NCBI RefSeq assembly: GCF_024653915.1
Contig: NZ_JANLGY010000014.1
Coordinates: forward strand, 1 to 54,017
DNA: 54,017 nucleotides
Direction of reading: 5' to 3'
DNA from: Sulfuricaulis sp.
GTDB lineage: Bacteria; Pseudomonadota; Gammaproteobacteria; Acidiferrobacterales; Sulfurifustaceae
Under the pieces are notes generated by a model. That model saw only the letters and a list, made by a program, of their open reading frames with translations. It searched no databases and was not told where the DNA came from. The position numbers and the translations under genes are program-made. Of this stretch, positions 35,925 to 45,162 are shown piece after piece (the stretch's first letter is position 1; each line of letters starts with the position of its first letter).

Positions 35925-36971
35925 ATGATTGAGACCGACCGACTGGTATCCGCGCACGCGGTGGAGGCGACCGACGAAACCATCGACATTCGCCGGTTGC
36001 GTCCCGCACGCTTGGCGGAATACGTCGGTCAGGAGCCGATCCGCCGGCAAATGGAAATTTTCATTGCCGCCGCCCGCGGGCGCGACGAGGCACTGGACCA
36101 CGTACTGCTGTTCGGACCGCCCGGCCTCGGCAAGACCACGCTGGCGCATATTGTGGCCAATGAAATGGGCGTGGGTCTGCGCCAGACCTCCGGGCCGGTG
36201 CTGGAACGTCCCGGCGATCTGGCCGCCATCCTGACCAATCTGCAACCCAACGACGTTCTTTTCATCGATGAAATTCACCGGCTGAGTCCCATCGTCGAGG
36301 AAATCCTCTATCCCGCGATGGAGGATTATCAGCTCGACATCCTCATCGGCGATGGACCCGCGGCGCGCTCCATTAAGCTCGACCTGCCACCGTTCACACT
36401 CGTGGGCGCGACCACGCGCGCGGGGCTGCTGACCTCGCCGTTGCGTGACCGCTTTGGCATCGTCCAGCGCCTGGAGTTTTACAATCCTGAGGAACTCGCC
36501 CGCATCGTGGCGCGCTCCGCCGGGATTCTCGAGATACCGATCGAGCCCGATGCCGTGTCCGCGATCGCGACCCGCTCACGCGGCACCCCGCGCATCGTCA
36601 ACCGCCTGTTGCGGCGCGCGCGCGATTTCGCCCAGATCAAAGGCGATGGACGCCTGACGGGCGACATCGCCGAACTGGCGCTCAACATGCTAGAAGTGGA
36701 CCAGTGCGGCTTCGACATGCTTGATCGCAAGCTGTTGCTGGCTGTCATCGAGAAATTTTCCGGTGGTCCGGTGGGGGTGGACAACCTGGCCGCGGCCATC
36801 GGCGAGGAGCGTGATACCATCGAGGACGTGATTGAGCCGTTTCTGATTCAGCAGGGATATCTCATGCGCACGCCACGCGGACGCCTGGCCACCGCCATGG
36901 CGTGGCGGCACTTCGGGCTTAGCGCCCCGGCCGCAGACGAGCGGCCGCAGCGCGATATTTTTCGGGAATGA
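35925..36971 (+). CDS. ruvB: Holliday junction DNA helicase RuvB
   Basis: The 348-residue AAA+ protein has the RuvB start segment [14 protein letters not shown], Walker [13 protein letters not shown], Walker [12 protein letters not shown], sensor 1 GATTRAGLL, and the winged-helix C-terminus ([16 protein letters not shown]-type). RuvB drives branch migration with RuvA. It is separated from ruvA by a hairpin repeat, so its translation is not coupled. Confidence 0.98.
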   Translation: MIETDRLVSAHAVEATDETIDIRRLRPARLAEYVGQEPIRRQMEIFIAAARGRDEALDHVLLFGPPGLGKTTLAHIVANEMGVGLRQTSGPVLERPGDLAAILTNLQPNDVLFIDEIHRLSPIVEEILYPAMEDYQLDILIGDGPAARSIKLDLPPFTLVGATTRAGLLTSPLRDRFGIVQRLEFYNPEELARIVARSAGILEIPIEPDAVSAIATRSRGTPRIVNRLLRRARDFAQIKGDGRLTGDIAELALNMLEVDQCGFDMLDRKLLLAVIEKFSGGPVGVDNLAAAIGEERDTIEDVIEPFLIQQGYLMRTPRGRLATAMAWRHFGLSAPAADERPQRDIFRE

Positions 36972-37005
36972 ATAATATTGTTTAGCGCAAAGGCGGAAGA
37001 TATTC

Positions 37006-37021
37006 GGATTAACAGGATTTT
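37006..37021 (+). repeat. Second copy of the ruv-region repeat unit
   Basis: GGATTAACAGGATTTT matches 35833-35848 exactly. It lies in the 85-base gap between ruvB and ybgC, which otherwise shows nothing notable. Confidence 0.8.
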
Positions 37022-37056
37022 TTTGCGCTCTTGGCGTTCTTGCGGTGAAAACTAAC

Positions 37057-37464
37057 ATGGGTTCTGTTTTTTCGATTCCGATTCGTGTGTATTACGAAGA
37101 CACTGACGCAGGCAATGTCGTGTATTACGCCAATTATCTGAAATTCATGGAACGGGCCCGCACCGAATGGCTGCGTGCTCTGGGCTTCGAGCAGGATGAA
37201 CTTTTGCGCCGCGACGGTGTCTTGTTTGCCGTGCGCTCCGCCCGACTGGAATTTCTGAAGCCGGCCCGTTTCAACGATCTGTTGCAGGCAACGGTGCGGG
37301 TGAATCGGCGCGGCAAGGCCAGCATCACCTTTGCCCAGGAAATCCGGCGCGAAGAACTCACACTTTGTGAAGGCGAAGTGAAAGTGGCCTGTCTCGATGC
37401 CGCCACGTTTACCCCACGACCGATTGCGGAAGGCATGGGATCAAAAATCGACGCAGGAATTTAA
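37057..37464 (+). CDS. ybgC: Tol-Pal system acyl-CoA thioesterase
   Basis: From ATG 37057 the protein has 135 residues and the hot-dog thioesterase signature PIRVYYEDTDAGNVVYYANYLKFMERARTEW, with the catalytic Asp in EDTDAG. YbgC hydrolyses acyl-CoA thioesters and is always near tol genes. A GTG at 37045 would add four residues. tolQ follows after three bases. Confidence 0.96.
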   Translation: MGSVFSIPIRVYYEDTDAGNVVYYANYLKFMERARTEWLRALGFEQDELLRRDGVLFAVRSARLEFLKPARFNDLLQATVRVNRRGKASITFAQEIRREELTLCEGEVKVACLDAATFTPRPIAEGMGSKIDAGI

Positions 37465-37467
37465 AGC

Positions 37468-38163
37468 ATGGACATAACCACGAACGAAGGGATTGCACTG
37501 TTGTCACTCATCCAGCACGCCTCGCTGCCGGTGCAGCTGGTCATGCTGCTCCTGATGGTGGCCTCGGTGCTTTCCTGGACCATGATTTTCCGCAAATGGT
37601 TCGCGATTAAATCCGCCGGATCGGTGGCCGACCGTTTCGAAGCCAAGTTCTGGTCCGGCGCCAATCTCAATCAGATGTTTACCGAGCAGTCGAAGAAAGA
37701 CGCTAATGCCACCGGCATGGCCAGCATTTTTGTCGAGGGGTTCCGTGAATACAAGCGTCTCAGTCAGGAGACCAAGATCGAGCCCATGGATATCCTCGAG
37801 GGCGTGCAGCGTGCCATGCGCGTGGGGCTGTCACGCGAAATCGATTATCTGGAAACGCATCTTTCGTTTCTGGCCACGGTCGGTTCGACCAGCCCCTATG
37901 TTGGCCTGTTCGGTACCGTTTGGGGCATTATGAATTCCTTCCGTTCCCTCGGCATGGTGCAGCAGGCCACCATCGCGCATGTGGCTCCGGGCATTGCCGA
38001 GGCCCTGATCGCCACGGCCATCGGCCTGTTTGCCGCTATCCCGGCGGTGATTGCGTATAACCGTTATTCCAACAAGGTGGAACGGCTGGTGACGCGCTAC
38101 GAGATATTCATGGACGAATTTTCCAGCATTCTCCAGCGCCAGGCCTACGCGGCAAGGGCCTAG
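37468..38163 (+). CDS. tolQ: Tol-Pal system protein TolQ
   Basis: The 231-residue inner-membrane protein has three membrane segments (about 15-40, 135-160, 170-195), with the segment STSPYVGLFGTVWGIMNSF and GIAEALIATAIGLFAAIPAV typical of MotA/TolQ/ExbB channels. TolQ and TolR use proton motive force to energise TolA. First gene of tolQRAB-pal-cpoB. Confidence 0.97.
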   Translation: MDITTNEGIALLSLIQHASLPVQLVMLLLMVASVLSWTMIFRKWFAIKSAGSVADRFEAKFWSGANLNQMFTEQSKKDANATGMASIFVEGFREYKRLSQETKIEPMDILEGVQRAMRVGLSREIDYLETHLSFLATVGSTSPYVGLFGTVWGIMNSFRSLGMVQQATIAHVAPGIAEALIATAIGLFAAIPAVIAYNRYSNKVERLVTRYEIFMDEFSSILQRQAYAARA

Positions 38164-38165
38164 AC

Positions 38166-38579
38166 ATGGTGCCTTACCGCAAGCGCCACAAGAAACTGAT
38201 GAGCGAGATCAATGTCGTGCCCTACATCGATGTCATGCTGGTGCTGCTCGTGATCTTCATGATAACTGCTCCGTTACTCTCCCAGGGCGTGAAAGTGGAC
38301 TTGCCGAAAGCAGCTTCACAACCGGTTGAATCCCAGGACCAGGAAACGCTGGTGGTGACGGTGGATCGCGAAGGCAGTTATTATCTCGATGACCGGCGCA
38401 TCGCATCCGAAGAGCTGCGCAGAAAAGTAGCGGCCATTCTGAAATTGAGACCAAAAACGCCGGTATTGATTCGTGGCGACCGGACAGCGAATTATGGCGA
38501 AGTTGTGAAAGCGATGACCTTGCTCCAGTCTGCGGGCGCGTCGAGTGTGGGGCTGCTGACCGAGCCGCCTGGAAAATAG
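38166..38579 (+). CDS. tolR: Tol-Pal system protein TolR
   Basis: The 137-residue protein has a cytoplasmic start (KKLMSEINVVPYIDVMLVLLVIFMITAPLL) with a single membrane segment containing the functional Asp, and a periplasmic domain. It is the partner of TolQ. It begins two bases after tolQ and ends one base before tolA. Confidence 0.97.
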   Translation: MVPYRKRHKKLMSEINVVPYIDVMLVLLVIFMITAPLLSQGVKVDLPKAASQPVESQDQETLVVTVDREGSYYLDDRRIASEELRRKVAAILKLRPKTPVLIRGDRTANYGEVVKAMTLLQSAGASSVGLLTEPPGK

Positions 38580-38580
38580 C

Positions 38581-39336
38581 GTGTTGCCGAGAACCTTACG
38601 TCACAATCCCGGGAGGGTCCGGGCCATTATATATGCCGTGCTGGTGCACGCGGTGATAATCGGACTCGCCATCATCGGTTTCCGCTGGACGGTGGATTCG
38701 CCTTCCTCGGAGAAAGTGATACAGGCCACGGCCGTGTCAGAACCGCCGATACGCCATCCAGAAGAGGACAAGAAACGTGCCCAGGAGAATGAGGCGCAGC
38801 AGAAGAGCGAAGCCGACAAGCGCCGTCAGAACGAGCTGAAAAAAAAGCAGGATGAAGAACAAGCGCAGCAGCGTCTGATTACGGAGCGCAAGAAAAAGGA
38901 AGCCGAGGAAAAGGAAAGGCAAAAGCGCGCGGCGGACGATGAACGCAAGAACGAGCAAAAACGTCGGCAGAAACTGACCGAGCAATCGCTTCAGGAGCAA
39001 TTGGAGGCGGAAGAGAAGGCCCGCCAACAAGCAGCGCATACCGCGCGCACGGCCTCCGAGGTCGATAAGTACCGATCGCTGATTGGTCAGCGTGTCAGCC
39101 GCAGCTGGAACCGGCCGATGGGTGTGGCGAAAGGTCTTAAGTGTGTGGTGAGTGTGCGCTTGGCGCCGGGTGGCGAGGTGTTGTCGGCCAATGTGGTACG
39201 CTCCAGCGGGAACGCGACTTTTGATCGTTCGGTGGAAAACGCTGTTTACAAGGCCGCGCCCTTGCCTTTGCCGGAGGATCCGACCTTGTTTAATAATTTC
39301 CGAGAAATTGAGTTTTTGTTCAATCCCGAGGAATAG
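38581..39336 (+). CDS. tolA: Tol-Pal system protein TolA
   Basis: The 251-residue protein has one N-terminal membrane segment (about 15-33), a long helical, Lys/Glu/Gln-rich periplasmic arm (about 60-160), and a C-terminal domain (SRSWNRPMGVAKGLKCVVSVRLAPGG) that binds TolB and Pal. The arm is shorter than in E. coli TolA (421 residues in all). The start is GTG at 38581. Confidence 0.95.
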   Translation: MLPRTLRHNPGRVRAIIYAVLVHAVIIGLAIIGFRWTVDSPSSEKVIQATAVSEPPIRHPEEDKKRAQENEAQQKSEADKRRQNELKKKQDEEQAQQRLITERKKKEAEEKERQKRAADDERKNEQKRRQKLTEQSLQEQLEAEEKARQQAAHTARTASEVDKYRSLIGQRVSRSWNRPMGVAKGLKCVVSVRLAPGGEVLSANVVRSSGNATFDRSVENAVYKAAPLPLPEDPTLFNNFREIEFLFNPEE

Positions 39337-39351
39337 GAAACTGGACACTTG

Positions 39352-40668
39352 ATGCGACTTATTGCCAAAGTTATTGCCCTGCTGGGATTAGTGGCGTGCC
39401 CTGTCTTTGCTCACGCCGTGCTAACTATCGAAATTACGCGTGGCGTGGATGTCGGCACGCCCATCGCCATCGTGCCATTCGGTTGGGACGGCGCTGCTCC
39501 GCTGCCGCAGAATATATCTGACGTGATTGAGTCAGATCTGGCGCGCAGTGGCTACTTTGCCGTGCTGTCGCGCAAGGATTTTATTTCATTACCACGCGAG
39601 GACAAGGACGTGGTGTTCAAGGATTGGCGCATCCTCAAGGCCGAGGCCCTGGTGATTGGCAGCGTGCGTCAGGTGGCTCCGGGAAAATTCCAGGTGCAGT
39701 TCAGACTTTATGATGTTTTCAAGGGGTCCCAAATCGCCGGCTTTCGTTATATCATTGGGGCTGAAATGCTGCGCTCGGTAGCGCATCAGATCAGTGACAT
39801 TATTTACGAGAAAATTACAGGCGAACCTGGCGCGTTCAACACCCGGATCGCCTATGTGACGCGCGAGGAACCGCCCGGTGTGAAGCCGGTCTATAAGCTG
39901 CAAGTGGCGGACTCGGATGGCGTTAATCCCCAGACGGTGGTGCGTACTCCCGAGCCGCTGATGTCGCCAGCCTGGTCTCCGGATAGCAAACGTCTGGCCT
40001 ATGTATCTTTTGAAGACAAGCGATCGAAGGTGTATATCCAGAACATGATGGACGGCCGGCGGGAGATGGCCGCTGAATTTTCTGGTATCAATGGGGCGCC
40101 GGCGTGGTCGCCGGATGGCCGGAGCCTGGCGCTGACGCTGTCACGCGATGGCAATGCGGAGATTTATGCGATGCAACTTGATACCCGCACGCTCAGACGA
40201 TTGACCCATGATCCGGCCATCGATACCGAGCCATCCTGGTCGCCTGATGGCCGTGATATTATTTTTACTTCCGATCGTGCCGGTACGCCGCAGATATACC
40301 GAATGAGCGCTTCCGGCGGCTCAGCGGAGCGCCTGACTTTTGATGGGGATTATAATGCCCGTGCCTCCTATGCCGCGAACGGGAAGTCCATCACGCTCGT
40401 TAGTCGCAGCCAGGGGGGCTTCCGCATCGCGACGCTGCAGGTGGACAAACGTACAATGCAGATACTGACGGAGACTTCACTCGATGAATCGCCCAGTTTT
40501 GCGCCAAATGGGCGTATGATTATCTATGCCACCGAGGTGAGGGGCCGCGGCGTTTTGGCCTCGGTTTCCGCCGACGGGCGCGTGCGTCAGTTGTTCAAGT
40601 TAGAGGAGGGTGATGTACGTGAGCCCGCCTGGTCGCCTTACAATCGTGAACTGCAATATAAGGAGTAA
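39352..40668 (+). CDS. tolB: Tol-Pal system beta-propeller protein TolB
   Basis: The start at ATG 39352 gives an N-terminal signal peptide (MRLIAKVIALLGLVACPVFAHA) and a 438-residue periplasmic protein: an alpha/beta domain followed by a six-blade propeller with repeated PAWSPDGR and PSWSPDGRDI-type strands. TolB bridges TolA and Pal. The whole length agrees with the family (about 430). Confidence 0.97.
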   Translation: MRLIAKVIALLGLVACPVFAHAVLTIEITRGVDVGTPIAIVPFGWDGAAPLPQNISDVIESDLARSGYFAVLSRKDFISLPREDKDVVFKDWRILKAEALVIGSVRQVAPGKFQVQFRLYDVFKGSQIAGFRYIIGAEMLRSVAHQISDIIYEKITGEPGAFNTRIAYVTREEPPGVKPVYKLQVADSDGVNPQTVVRTPEPLMSPAWSPDSKRLAYVSFEDKRSKVYIQNMMDGRREMAAEFSGINGAPAWSPDGRSLALTLSRDGNAEIYAMQLDTRTLRRLTHDPAIDTEPSWSPDGRDIIFTSDRAGTPQIYRMSASGGSAERLTFDGDYNARASYAANGKSITLVSRSQGGFRIATLQVDKRTMQILTETSLDESPSFAPNGRMIIYATEVRGRGVLASVSADGRVRQLFKLEEGDVREPAWSPYNRELQYKE

Positions 40669-40671
40669 GTT

Positions 40672-41193
40672 ATGAAAAACAGGAAACATCTCGCTGTATC
40701 GCTGGTTATCGCTCTCGCACTCGCCGGATGCGCCAGCGACGAAGCCGTCAAACCCTCATCGGATGAAAAAGGCGCGACCTCGGCACAGACGTCGCCTGCC
40801 GGTGATAAGTCCGGCACGGCAGGTACTGGCCTGTCCGATCGTGAAAAGCAGAGACGTGCCGAGCTTCTGTCTCAGCGGCGCGTGCATTTCGCCTTTGATA
40901 GCAGCTCTATCGATGACGAGGCGCGCGCCATCATTGAGGCGCATGCCGCCCATCTCGTGGCCAATTCGCAACTCAAGCTGACGCTCGAAGGCAATTGCGA
41001 CGAGCGCGGCACGCGTGAATACAATCTGGCGCTGGGTGAGAGGCGCGCGCAGTCCGTCGAGAAGATGATGAAGGTGCTCGGCGTTGCCGGCAATCGTATC
41101 AAAACGGTTTCCTATGGCGAGGAAAAAGCGCTGTGCCAGGAGCACAATGAGTCCTGCTGGCGTCAGAACCGCCGCGCCGAGATCGGCTACTAA
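40672..41193 (+). CDS. pal: Peptidoglycan-associated lipoprotein Pal
   Basis: The 173-residue protein has a lipobox LALAGC (Cys20) and an OmpA-like peptidoglycan-binding domain (VHFAFDSSSIDDEARAIIEAH, then GNCDERGTREYNLALGERRA). It anchors the Tol system in the outer membrane. The gene begins three bases after tolB. Confidence 0.97.
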   Translation: MKNRKHLAVSLVIALALAGCASDEAVKPSSDEKGATSAQTSPAGDKSGTAGTGLSDREKQRRAELLSQRRVHFAFDSSSIDDEARAIIEAHAAHLVANSQLKLTLEGNCDERGTREYNLALGERRAQSVEKMMKVLGVAGNRIKTVSYGEEKALCQEHNESCWRQNRRAEIGY

Positions 41194-41202
41194 GTCAGGT
41201 TA

Positions 41203-41997
41203 ATGATCATGCGGCATCCCCGGCATGTCGGTGTGTGGGCGGTGGGGGTGGTTCTTACCGGCCTGCTCGCGCCGGCGTGGGCGGCGGATGCGGCATCGGG
41301 TGGACGTAATTTACCGCCGGTAGTGGAGATGGGTGTCGGAGGAGCCTCTGCCACCTCGCCCTCGCGTGAGGTGCTGGCCGATCTTCTGCAACAGCTTGAA
41401 ACGCTGCAGACGGAGCTTCGCAACCTGCGGGGTCAGGTCGAGGTGCAAGCCAACGAGATCGAGCGCCTGAAGGCGCGACAGCGCGATCTGTTGGCCGATA
41501 TTGACCGGCGGGTCACCGAGCTGGAGCGTCGTGGCATTTCCCCGACAGCGCCTGAGGTGGCCCCGGCAGCGGAGAGTGCCCCCCCGGGTCCTGCCGGGCA
41601 GGCCGCCTCGGCACAGGAACAGAAAGATTACGACGCGGCATTCAGCCTGATGAAACAGGGAAAATACGATCGTGCCGCCAAAGGCTTTCGTGATTTCACC
41701 GTGAAATATCCGCAAAGCGCCCTGCGTGACAACGCTCAGTACTGGCTCGGCGAGGCCTATTACGTCACGCGTGATTTTCGCAAGTCGCTGACGGAGTTCA
41801 CCCGACTCATGAGTGAGCACCCCAAGAGCCCGAAAGCACCGGATGCCCTGCTCAAGATCGGTTACAGCCATTATGAACTCGGTGAGTGGGTCAAGGCGCG
41901 TGAACATCTCAATCAGGTGGTCGCGCGTTACCCCGGCCAACTCGCGGCCAAATCGGCGGAACTGCGGCTGGCGAAGATGAAGAAACAGGGGCATTAG
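41203..41997 (+). CDS. cpoB: Cell division coordinator CpoB
   Basis: The 264-residue periplasmic protein has a signal peptide (up to about residue 28), a coiled-coil segment (about 62-105, LQQLETLQTELRNLRGQVEV), a Pro/Ala linker, and C-terminal TPR repeats (DYDAAFSLMKQGKYDRAAKGF onward). CpoB couples Tol-Pal with PBP1B during division. ATG 41203 or 41209 may be used. Confidence 0.94.
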   Translation: MIMRHPRHVGVWAVGVVLTGLLAPAWAADAASGGRNLPPVVEMGVGGASATSPSREVLADLLQQLETLQTELRNLRGQVEVQANEIERLKARQRDLLADIDRRVTELERRGISPTAPEVAPAAESAPPGPAGQAASAQEQKDYDAAFSLMKQGKYDRAAKGFRDFTVKYPQSALRDNAQYWLGEAYYVTRDFRKSLTEFTRLMSEHPKSPKAPDALLKIGYSHYELGEWVKAREHLNQVVARYPGQLAAKSAELRLAKMKKQGH

Positions 41998-42000
41998 TTT

Positions 42001-42693
42001 GTGCCGCCATCGGAGACAACCGCTGTAACCCTTCGGCCGGATTCCTCCGCCAGCGACCGGCTGCGCATCACGGAAATCTTTTATTCATTGCAAGGCGAGG
42101 CCCGCACCGTGGGCTACCCCACGGTGTTTATTCGTCTGACCGGTTGTCCGCTGCGTTGCAGCTATTGCGACACCGAATATGCCTTCTATGGCGGGCAGTG
42201 GATGGAGCTCGAAGATATATTGAAACGCGCCGATGAACACACGCCGCGCTACGTGACCGTGACGGGCGGCGAGCCGCTGGCGCAGCGTCCCTGTCGCGAA
42301 CTGCTTGCGGCGCTGTGCGACCGTGGTTATGAAGTGTCGATTGAAACTGGTGGTGCGATCGATATTGCCGGTATCGACCCGCGCGTGAGCATCGTGATGG
42401 ACCTCAAGACACCTGGCTCCGGCGAAGAGCGTCGCAATCTTTATACCAACATCCCGCATCTCGCCCGCAAGGACCAGGTGAAATTCGTCATCTGCGATCG
42501 TGTCGATTACGAGTGGAGCTGCGCCAAGCTTGCCGAGCATCAGTTGGATCAGCGCTGCGAGGTGCTGTTCTCTCCCTGTCATGGGCAACTGAGCCCGACT
42601 GATCTGGCTGAGTGGATTTTGCAGGATCACTTGCCGGTACGCATGCAGATACAACTGCACAAGATTCTCTGGAACGATGCCCGCGGACACTGA
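42001..42693 (+). CDS. queE: 7-carboxy-7-deazaguanine synthase
   Basis: The 230-residue radical-SAM enzyme has the start segment [24 protein letters not shown] and the cluster motif CPLRCSYC. QueE makes 7-carboxy-7-deazaguanine in queuosine synthesis. The start is GTG at 42001, just after cpoB. The gene overlaps queC by 17 bases. Confidence 0.96.
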   Translation: MPPSETTAVTLRPDSSASDRLRITEIFYSLQGEARTVGYPTVFIRLTGCPLRCSYCDTEYAFYGGQWMELEDILKRADEHTPRYVTVTGGEPLAQRPCRELLAALCDRGYEVSIETGGAIDIAGIDPRVSIVMDLKTPGSGEERRNLYTNIPHLARKDQVKFVICDRVDYEWSCAKLAEHQLDQRCEVLFSPCHGQLSPTDLAEWILQDHLPVRMQIQLHKILWNDARGH

Positions 42694-43360
42694 GGCCGGC
42701 AACAGGGCGGTGGTGCTGGTCTCCGGCGGTCTTGATTCCGCCACGGTGCTGGCGCTGGCCATGGCCGCCGGGGCGCGCTGTTATGCGCTTACGTTCGATT
42801 ACGGGCAGCGACACCGGGTGGAGCTTGAAGCCGCCCGTCGTGTAGCCGAAAGGCAGGGCGCGGTGGAACATCGCATCGTCAAGCTCGACATCGGCTGGAT
42901 GGGCGGTTCAGCCCTGACTGACACTCGCGTCGCCGTGCCGCACGTGTCATCCCCGGGAATCCCCGTCACCTACGTACCGGCGCGCAACACGGTGTTTCTT
43001 TCGATCGCGCTAGGCTGGGCCGAGGTGCTGGGCGCGTCGGATATTTATATCGGTGCCAACGCCGTGGATTATTCCGGCTACCCGGACTGTCGTCCGGAAT
43101 TCATCCGGTCCTTCGAGAGCCTGGCCAACCTGGCGACCCGGGCGGGGGTGGAAGGAAAGGGTTTTCATGTGCATGCACCGCTCATGAATATGCGCAAGCA
43201 TGAAATCATTCGCACCGGCACGCGTTTGGGTGTCGATTACGCGCTCACGCTGTCGTGCTACGACCCAGATGCATCCGGATTGGCCTGTGGACGCTGCGAT
43301 GCTTGCCGCTTGCGCGCGCAAGGGTTTGCCGAGGCAGAAGTGGCCGACCCCGCTCACTAG
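42677..43360 (+). CDS. queC: 7-cyano-7-deazaguanine synthase
   Basis: The 227-residue protein has the ATP-pyrophosphatase loop [15 protein letters not shown], the [16 protein letters not shown] segment, and the zinc cysteines ([10 protein letters not shown] with an upstream Cys in LSCYDPD). QueC converts the queE product to preQ0 for queuosine. Adjacent placement after queE and the tol genes is common in gammaproteobacteria. Confidence 0.97.
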   Translation: MPADTEAGNRAVVLVSGGLDSATVLALAMAAGARCYALTFDYGQRHRVELEAARRVAERQGAVEHRIVKLDIGWMGGSALTDTRVAVPHVSSPGIPVTYVPARNTVFLSIALGWAEVLGASDIYIGANAVDYSGYPDCRPEFIRSFESLANLATRAGVEGKGFHVHAPLMNMRKHEIIRTGTRLGVDYALTLSCYDPDASGLACGRCDACRLRAQGFAEAEVADPAH

Positions 43361-43474
43361 CGATGATCGCGGGCCTTGGAATTTTCCTTCTTTCTTGGCA
43401 ATATTCAGCTACCCTTTTGAGGGGAGTAGTCTCCTGAGCAGTACTGAGCACGATTCAAATATTTCGGAGCAAGA

Positions 43475-43831
43475 ATGAAAATATCAGTACTGATTCAGGA
43501 AGGTCCCTACAATCACGAAGCCTCAGACAGCGCCTACAACTTCATTCAGGCCGCTCTCGCCAAGGGTCATACCATCCGCGGTATCTTCTTCTACGACGAT
43601 GGCGTGTACAACGCCACCAGGCTCATGGACCCGCCGCAGGACGACCGGCATATCTCCAAACGCTGGTCGGAGCTGGGCGCAACCGGCATCGACATGATCG
43701 TCTGTGTCGCCGCGGCCAAACGCCGCGGCATCACCAACGAGGTGCTGGTGCCGAATATCCGCATTTCGGGACTGGGGCAGCTGGCCAGCATGATCGATGA
43801 ATGCGACCGGTTTGTGACGTTTGGCGACTGA
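43475..43831 (+). CDS. dsrE: Sulfur relay protein DsrE (TusD-like), shortened
   Basis: The 118-residue protein matches DsrE/TusD: GPYNHEASDSAYNFIQAAL, PPQDDRHISKRWSEL, and the active-site cysteine Cys77 in CVAAAKRRGI. After it, the sequence runs almost directly into ISGLGQL; remembered DsrE and TusD proteins (about 128-130 residues) have about a dozen more residues there. DsrE, with DsrF and DsrH, carries persulfide sulfur to DsrC. The PPQDDRHI stretch looks more like DsrE of sulfur oxidisers than TusD of E. coli. First of three closely spaced genes. Confidence 0.9.
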   Translation: MKISVLIQEGPYNHEASDSAYNFIQAALAKGHTIRGIFFYDDGVYNATRLMDPPQDDRHISKRWSELGATGIDMIVCVAAAKRRGITNEVLVPNIRISGLGQLASMIDECDRFVTFGD

Positions 43832-43858
43832 TTTTCAGATTACACAGAGACACAATTC

Positions 43859-44260
43859 ATGGCAGCGACGGGAAAAAAGGTCATGGTGACGGTGCGCAGG
43901 GCGCCGCACGGCAGCATTTACGTGCAGGAATCCGTCGAGGTCATGTTCATCTTCGCGACTTACGACATGGACCTCTCGGTGGTTTTCCTTGACGATGGTG
44001 TGCTGGCGCTGCAGAAGGGGCAGGACACGAAAGGGCTCGGCATCAAGGGCTTCATGGCCTCGCTCGGTGCGCTCGTGGACTGGGAGGTCACCAACGTTTA
44101 CGTGGACCGGCAATCGCTCAAGGATCGCAATATCGCGGAGGACGCGATCATCTCGATCGGCAAGGATGACGACACCGACGCGCCCATCCGGCCCAAGGTG
44201 CTGGATAGCGCCGAGATCGCCAAAATGATGGCGGCACAGCACGCCATCGCTTCATTCTAG
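43859..44260 (+). CDS. dsrF: Sulfur relay protein DsrF (TusC-like)
   Basis: The 133-residue protein is of the DsrF/TusC type: KVMVTVRRAPHGSIYVQESVEVMFIFATYD, then VFLDDGVLALQKGQDTKG, and YVDRQSLKDRNI. It has no cysteine, so it would serve a structural role in the DsrEFH hexamer. It starts 27 bases after dsrE and ends eight before dsrH. Confidence 0.92.
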   Translation: MAATGKKVMVTVRRAPHGSIYVQESVEVMFIFATYDMDLSVVFLDDGVLALQKGQDTKGLGIKGFMASLGALVDWEVTNVYVDRQSLKDRNIAEDAIISIGKDDDTDAPIRPKVLDSAEIAKMMAAQHAIASF

Positions 44261-44268
44261 GAATCCCC

Positions 44269-44562
44269 ATGCTCCATACCGTCAACAAGTCCCCATTTCA
44301 AAACAGCTCGCTGGAGGACTGCCTGCGCGTGGCGCAGAAGGGCGATGTCATCCTGTTGCTGGAGGACGGCGTGTACGCGGCGTCAGCAGGAACGGCGAAA
44401 TCGTCCTTGATTGAAAAGGTCGTGAAGCAAAATGCGGTTTATGCCATTGAAGCAGACCTGAAGGCGCGCGGCCTTGGAAACCTCATCAAGGATGTTGGTA
44501 TTGCCAGCTACGGCGATTTCGTTGACTTGGTGGAGAAGCACACGGCTCACGCCTGGTTATGA
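44269..44562 (+). CDS. dsrH: Sulfur relay protein DsrH (TusB-like)
   Basis: The 97-residue protein has the DsrH/TusB start MLHTVNKSPF, the cysteine Cys18 in LEDCLRVA, and LLLEDGVYAA. It completes DsrEFH. Its stop is followed after 11 bases by a hairpin repeat and then the converging tusA gene. Confidence 0.93.
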   Translation: MLHTVNKSPFQNSSLEDCLRVAQKGDVILLLEDGVYAASAGTAKSSLIEKVVKQNAVYAIEADLKARGLGNLIKDVGIASYGDFVDLVEKHTAHAWL

Positions 44563-44573
44563 AATGACTTATC

Positions 44574-44693
44574 ACCACGGGGAGCACGGGGCGTGAAAGT
44601 ACTCAGAAAAAATGGGAATGCCATTCTTACCTTTTATGTTTCCCCCCGTGTCCCCCGTGGTTTGAATTCATTTTGTATCGGTTCTAAGACGCC
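44574..44693. repeat. Duplicated hairpin element, copy 1
   Basis: It begins ACCACGGGGAGCACGGGG, ends near CCCGTGGTTTGAATT and a TAAGACGCC tail, and its arms pair to a long hairpin. The same element recurs in the same orientation at 52444-52559. The tail overlaps the last codons and stop of tusA. It lies between the 3' ends of dsrH and tusA, so it may also terminate both. Confidence 0.88.
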
Positions 44694-44917
44694 TTCCTGA
44701 TATAGAAGTGAATCTTTCCGCCTTCTTCGCTGGTTTCGACAAGTTGATCGCCGGTCTTGTTGACCAGCGCCGGGATATCGCTGCGGGTGCCGGGGTCTGT
44801 CGCCAGCAGATGCAGCACCTGTCCTGCTGTCAATGACTGCAACATTTTCTTGCATTTCATGATGGGCATGGGGCAGTTGAGTCCCGTGGTGTCCAGTTCT
44901 TTATCAAATGTCGGCAT
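44684..44917 (-). CDS. tusA: Sulfur carrier protein TusA
   Basis: The 77-residue protein has the TusA signature DTTGLNCPMPIMKCKK; Cys15 in the CPxP motif carries the persulfide sulfur. TusA passes sulfur to DsrE or TusD and to other acceptors. It converges on dsrEFH and diverges from the YeeE-type transporter gene, so all lie in one functional group. The last codons overlap the hairpin repeat. Confidence 0.95.
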   Translation of the reverse strand: MPTFDKELDTTGLNCPMPIMKCKKMLQSLTAGQVLHLLATDPGTRSDIPALVNKTGDQLVETSEEGGKIHFYIRKAS

Positions 44918-45020
44918 TGGCGTACCTCATGGTAAACGACTAAATGTTGATTTTACTATCCTGTTTTTTCCGGGGGAAGCGCTATCTGCCTGTGTCAGAA
45001 TGCCACGAGTAATACGCTGG

Positions 45021-45036
45021 TACTCACGGGTGAGTA
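45021..45036. promoter_or_regulatory. Palindrome between tusA and transporter genes
   Basis: TACTCACGGGTGAGTA is a palindrome with 7-base arms and a 2-base centre, in the 245-base gap between divergent tusA and the transporter gene. It could be an operator; no regulator gene is nearby. Confidence 0.45.
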
Positions 45037-45162
45037 TGGCGCTAGACGCGAATACGACGCAAAATAATCCCATGCCCGGGTTGTCAGGAATAAAGTGATG
45101 TGTGGTAACGTCTCTGACAGTCCAAAGTTTTTCATGAATCAAGGTGGCAGACGGGGGTTTCC

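Noticed and set aside
43475-44562. Naming the relay tusDCB rather than dsrEFH.
   Set aside because: Sequence such as PPQDDRHI and the sulfur-oxidising context favour dsrEFH, though tRNA thiolation cannot be excluded.
44757-45098. A 113-residue + strand frame over the tusA promoter region.
   Set aside because: Mostly antisense to tusA; no family resemblance.
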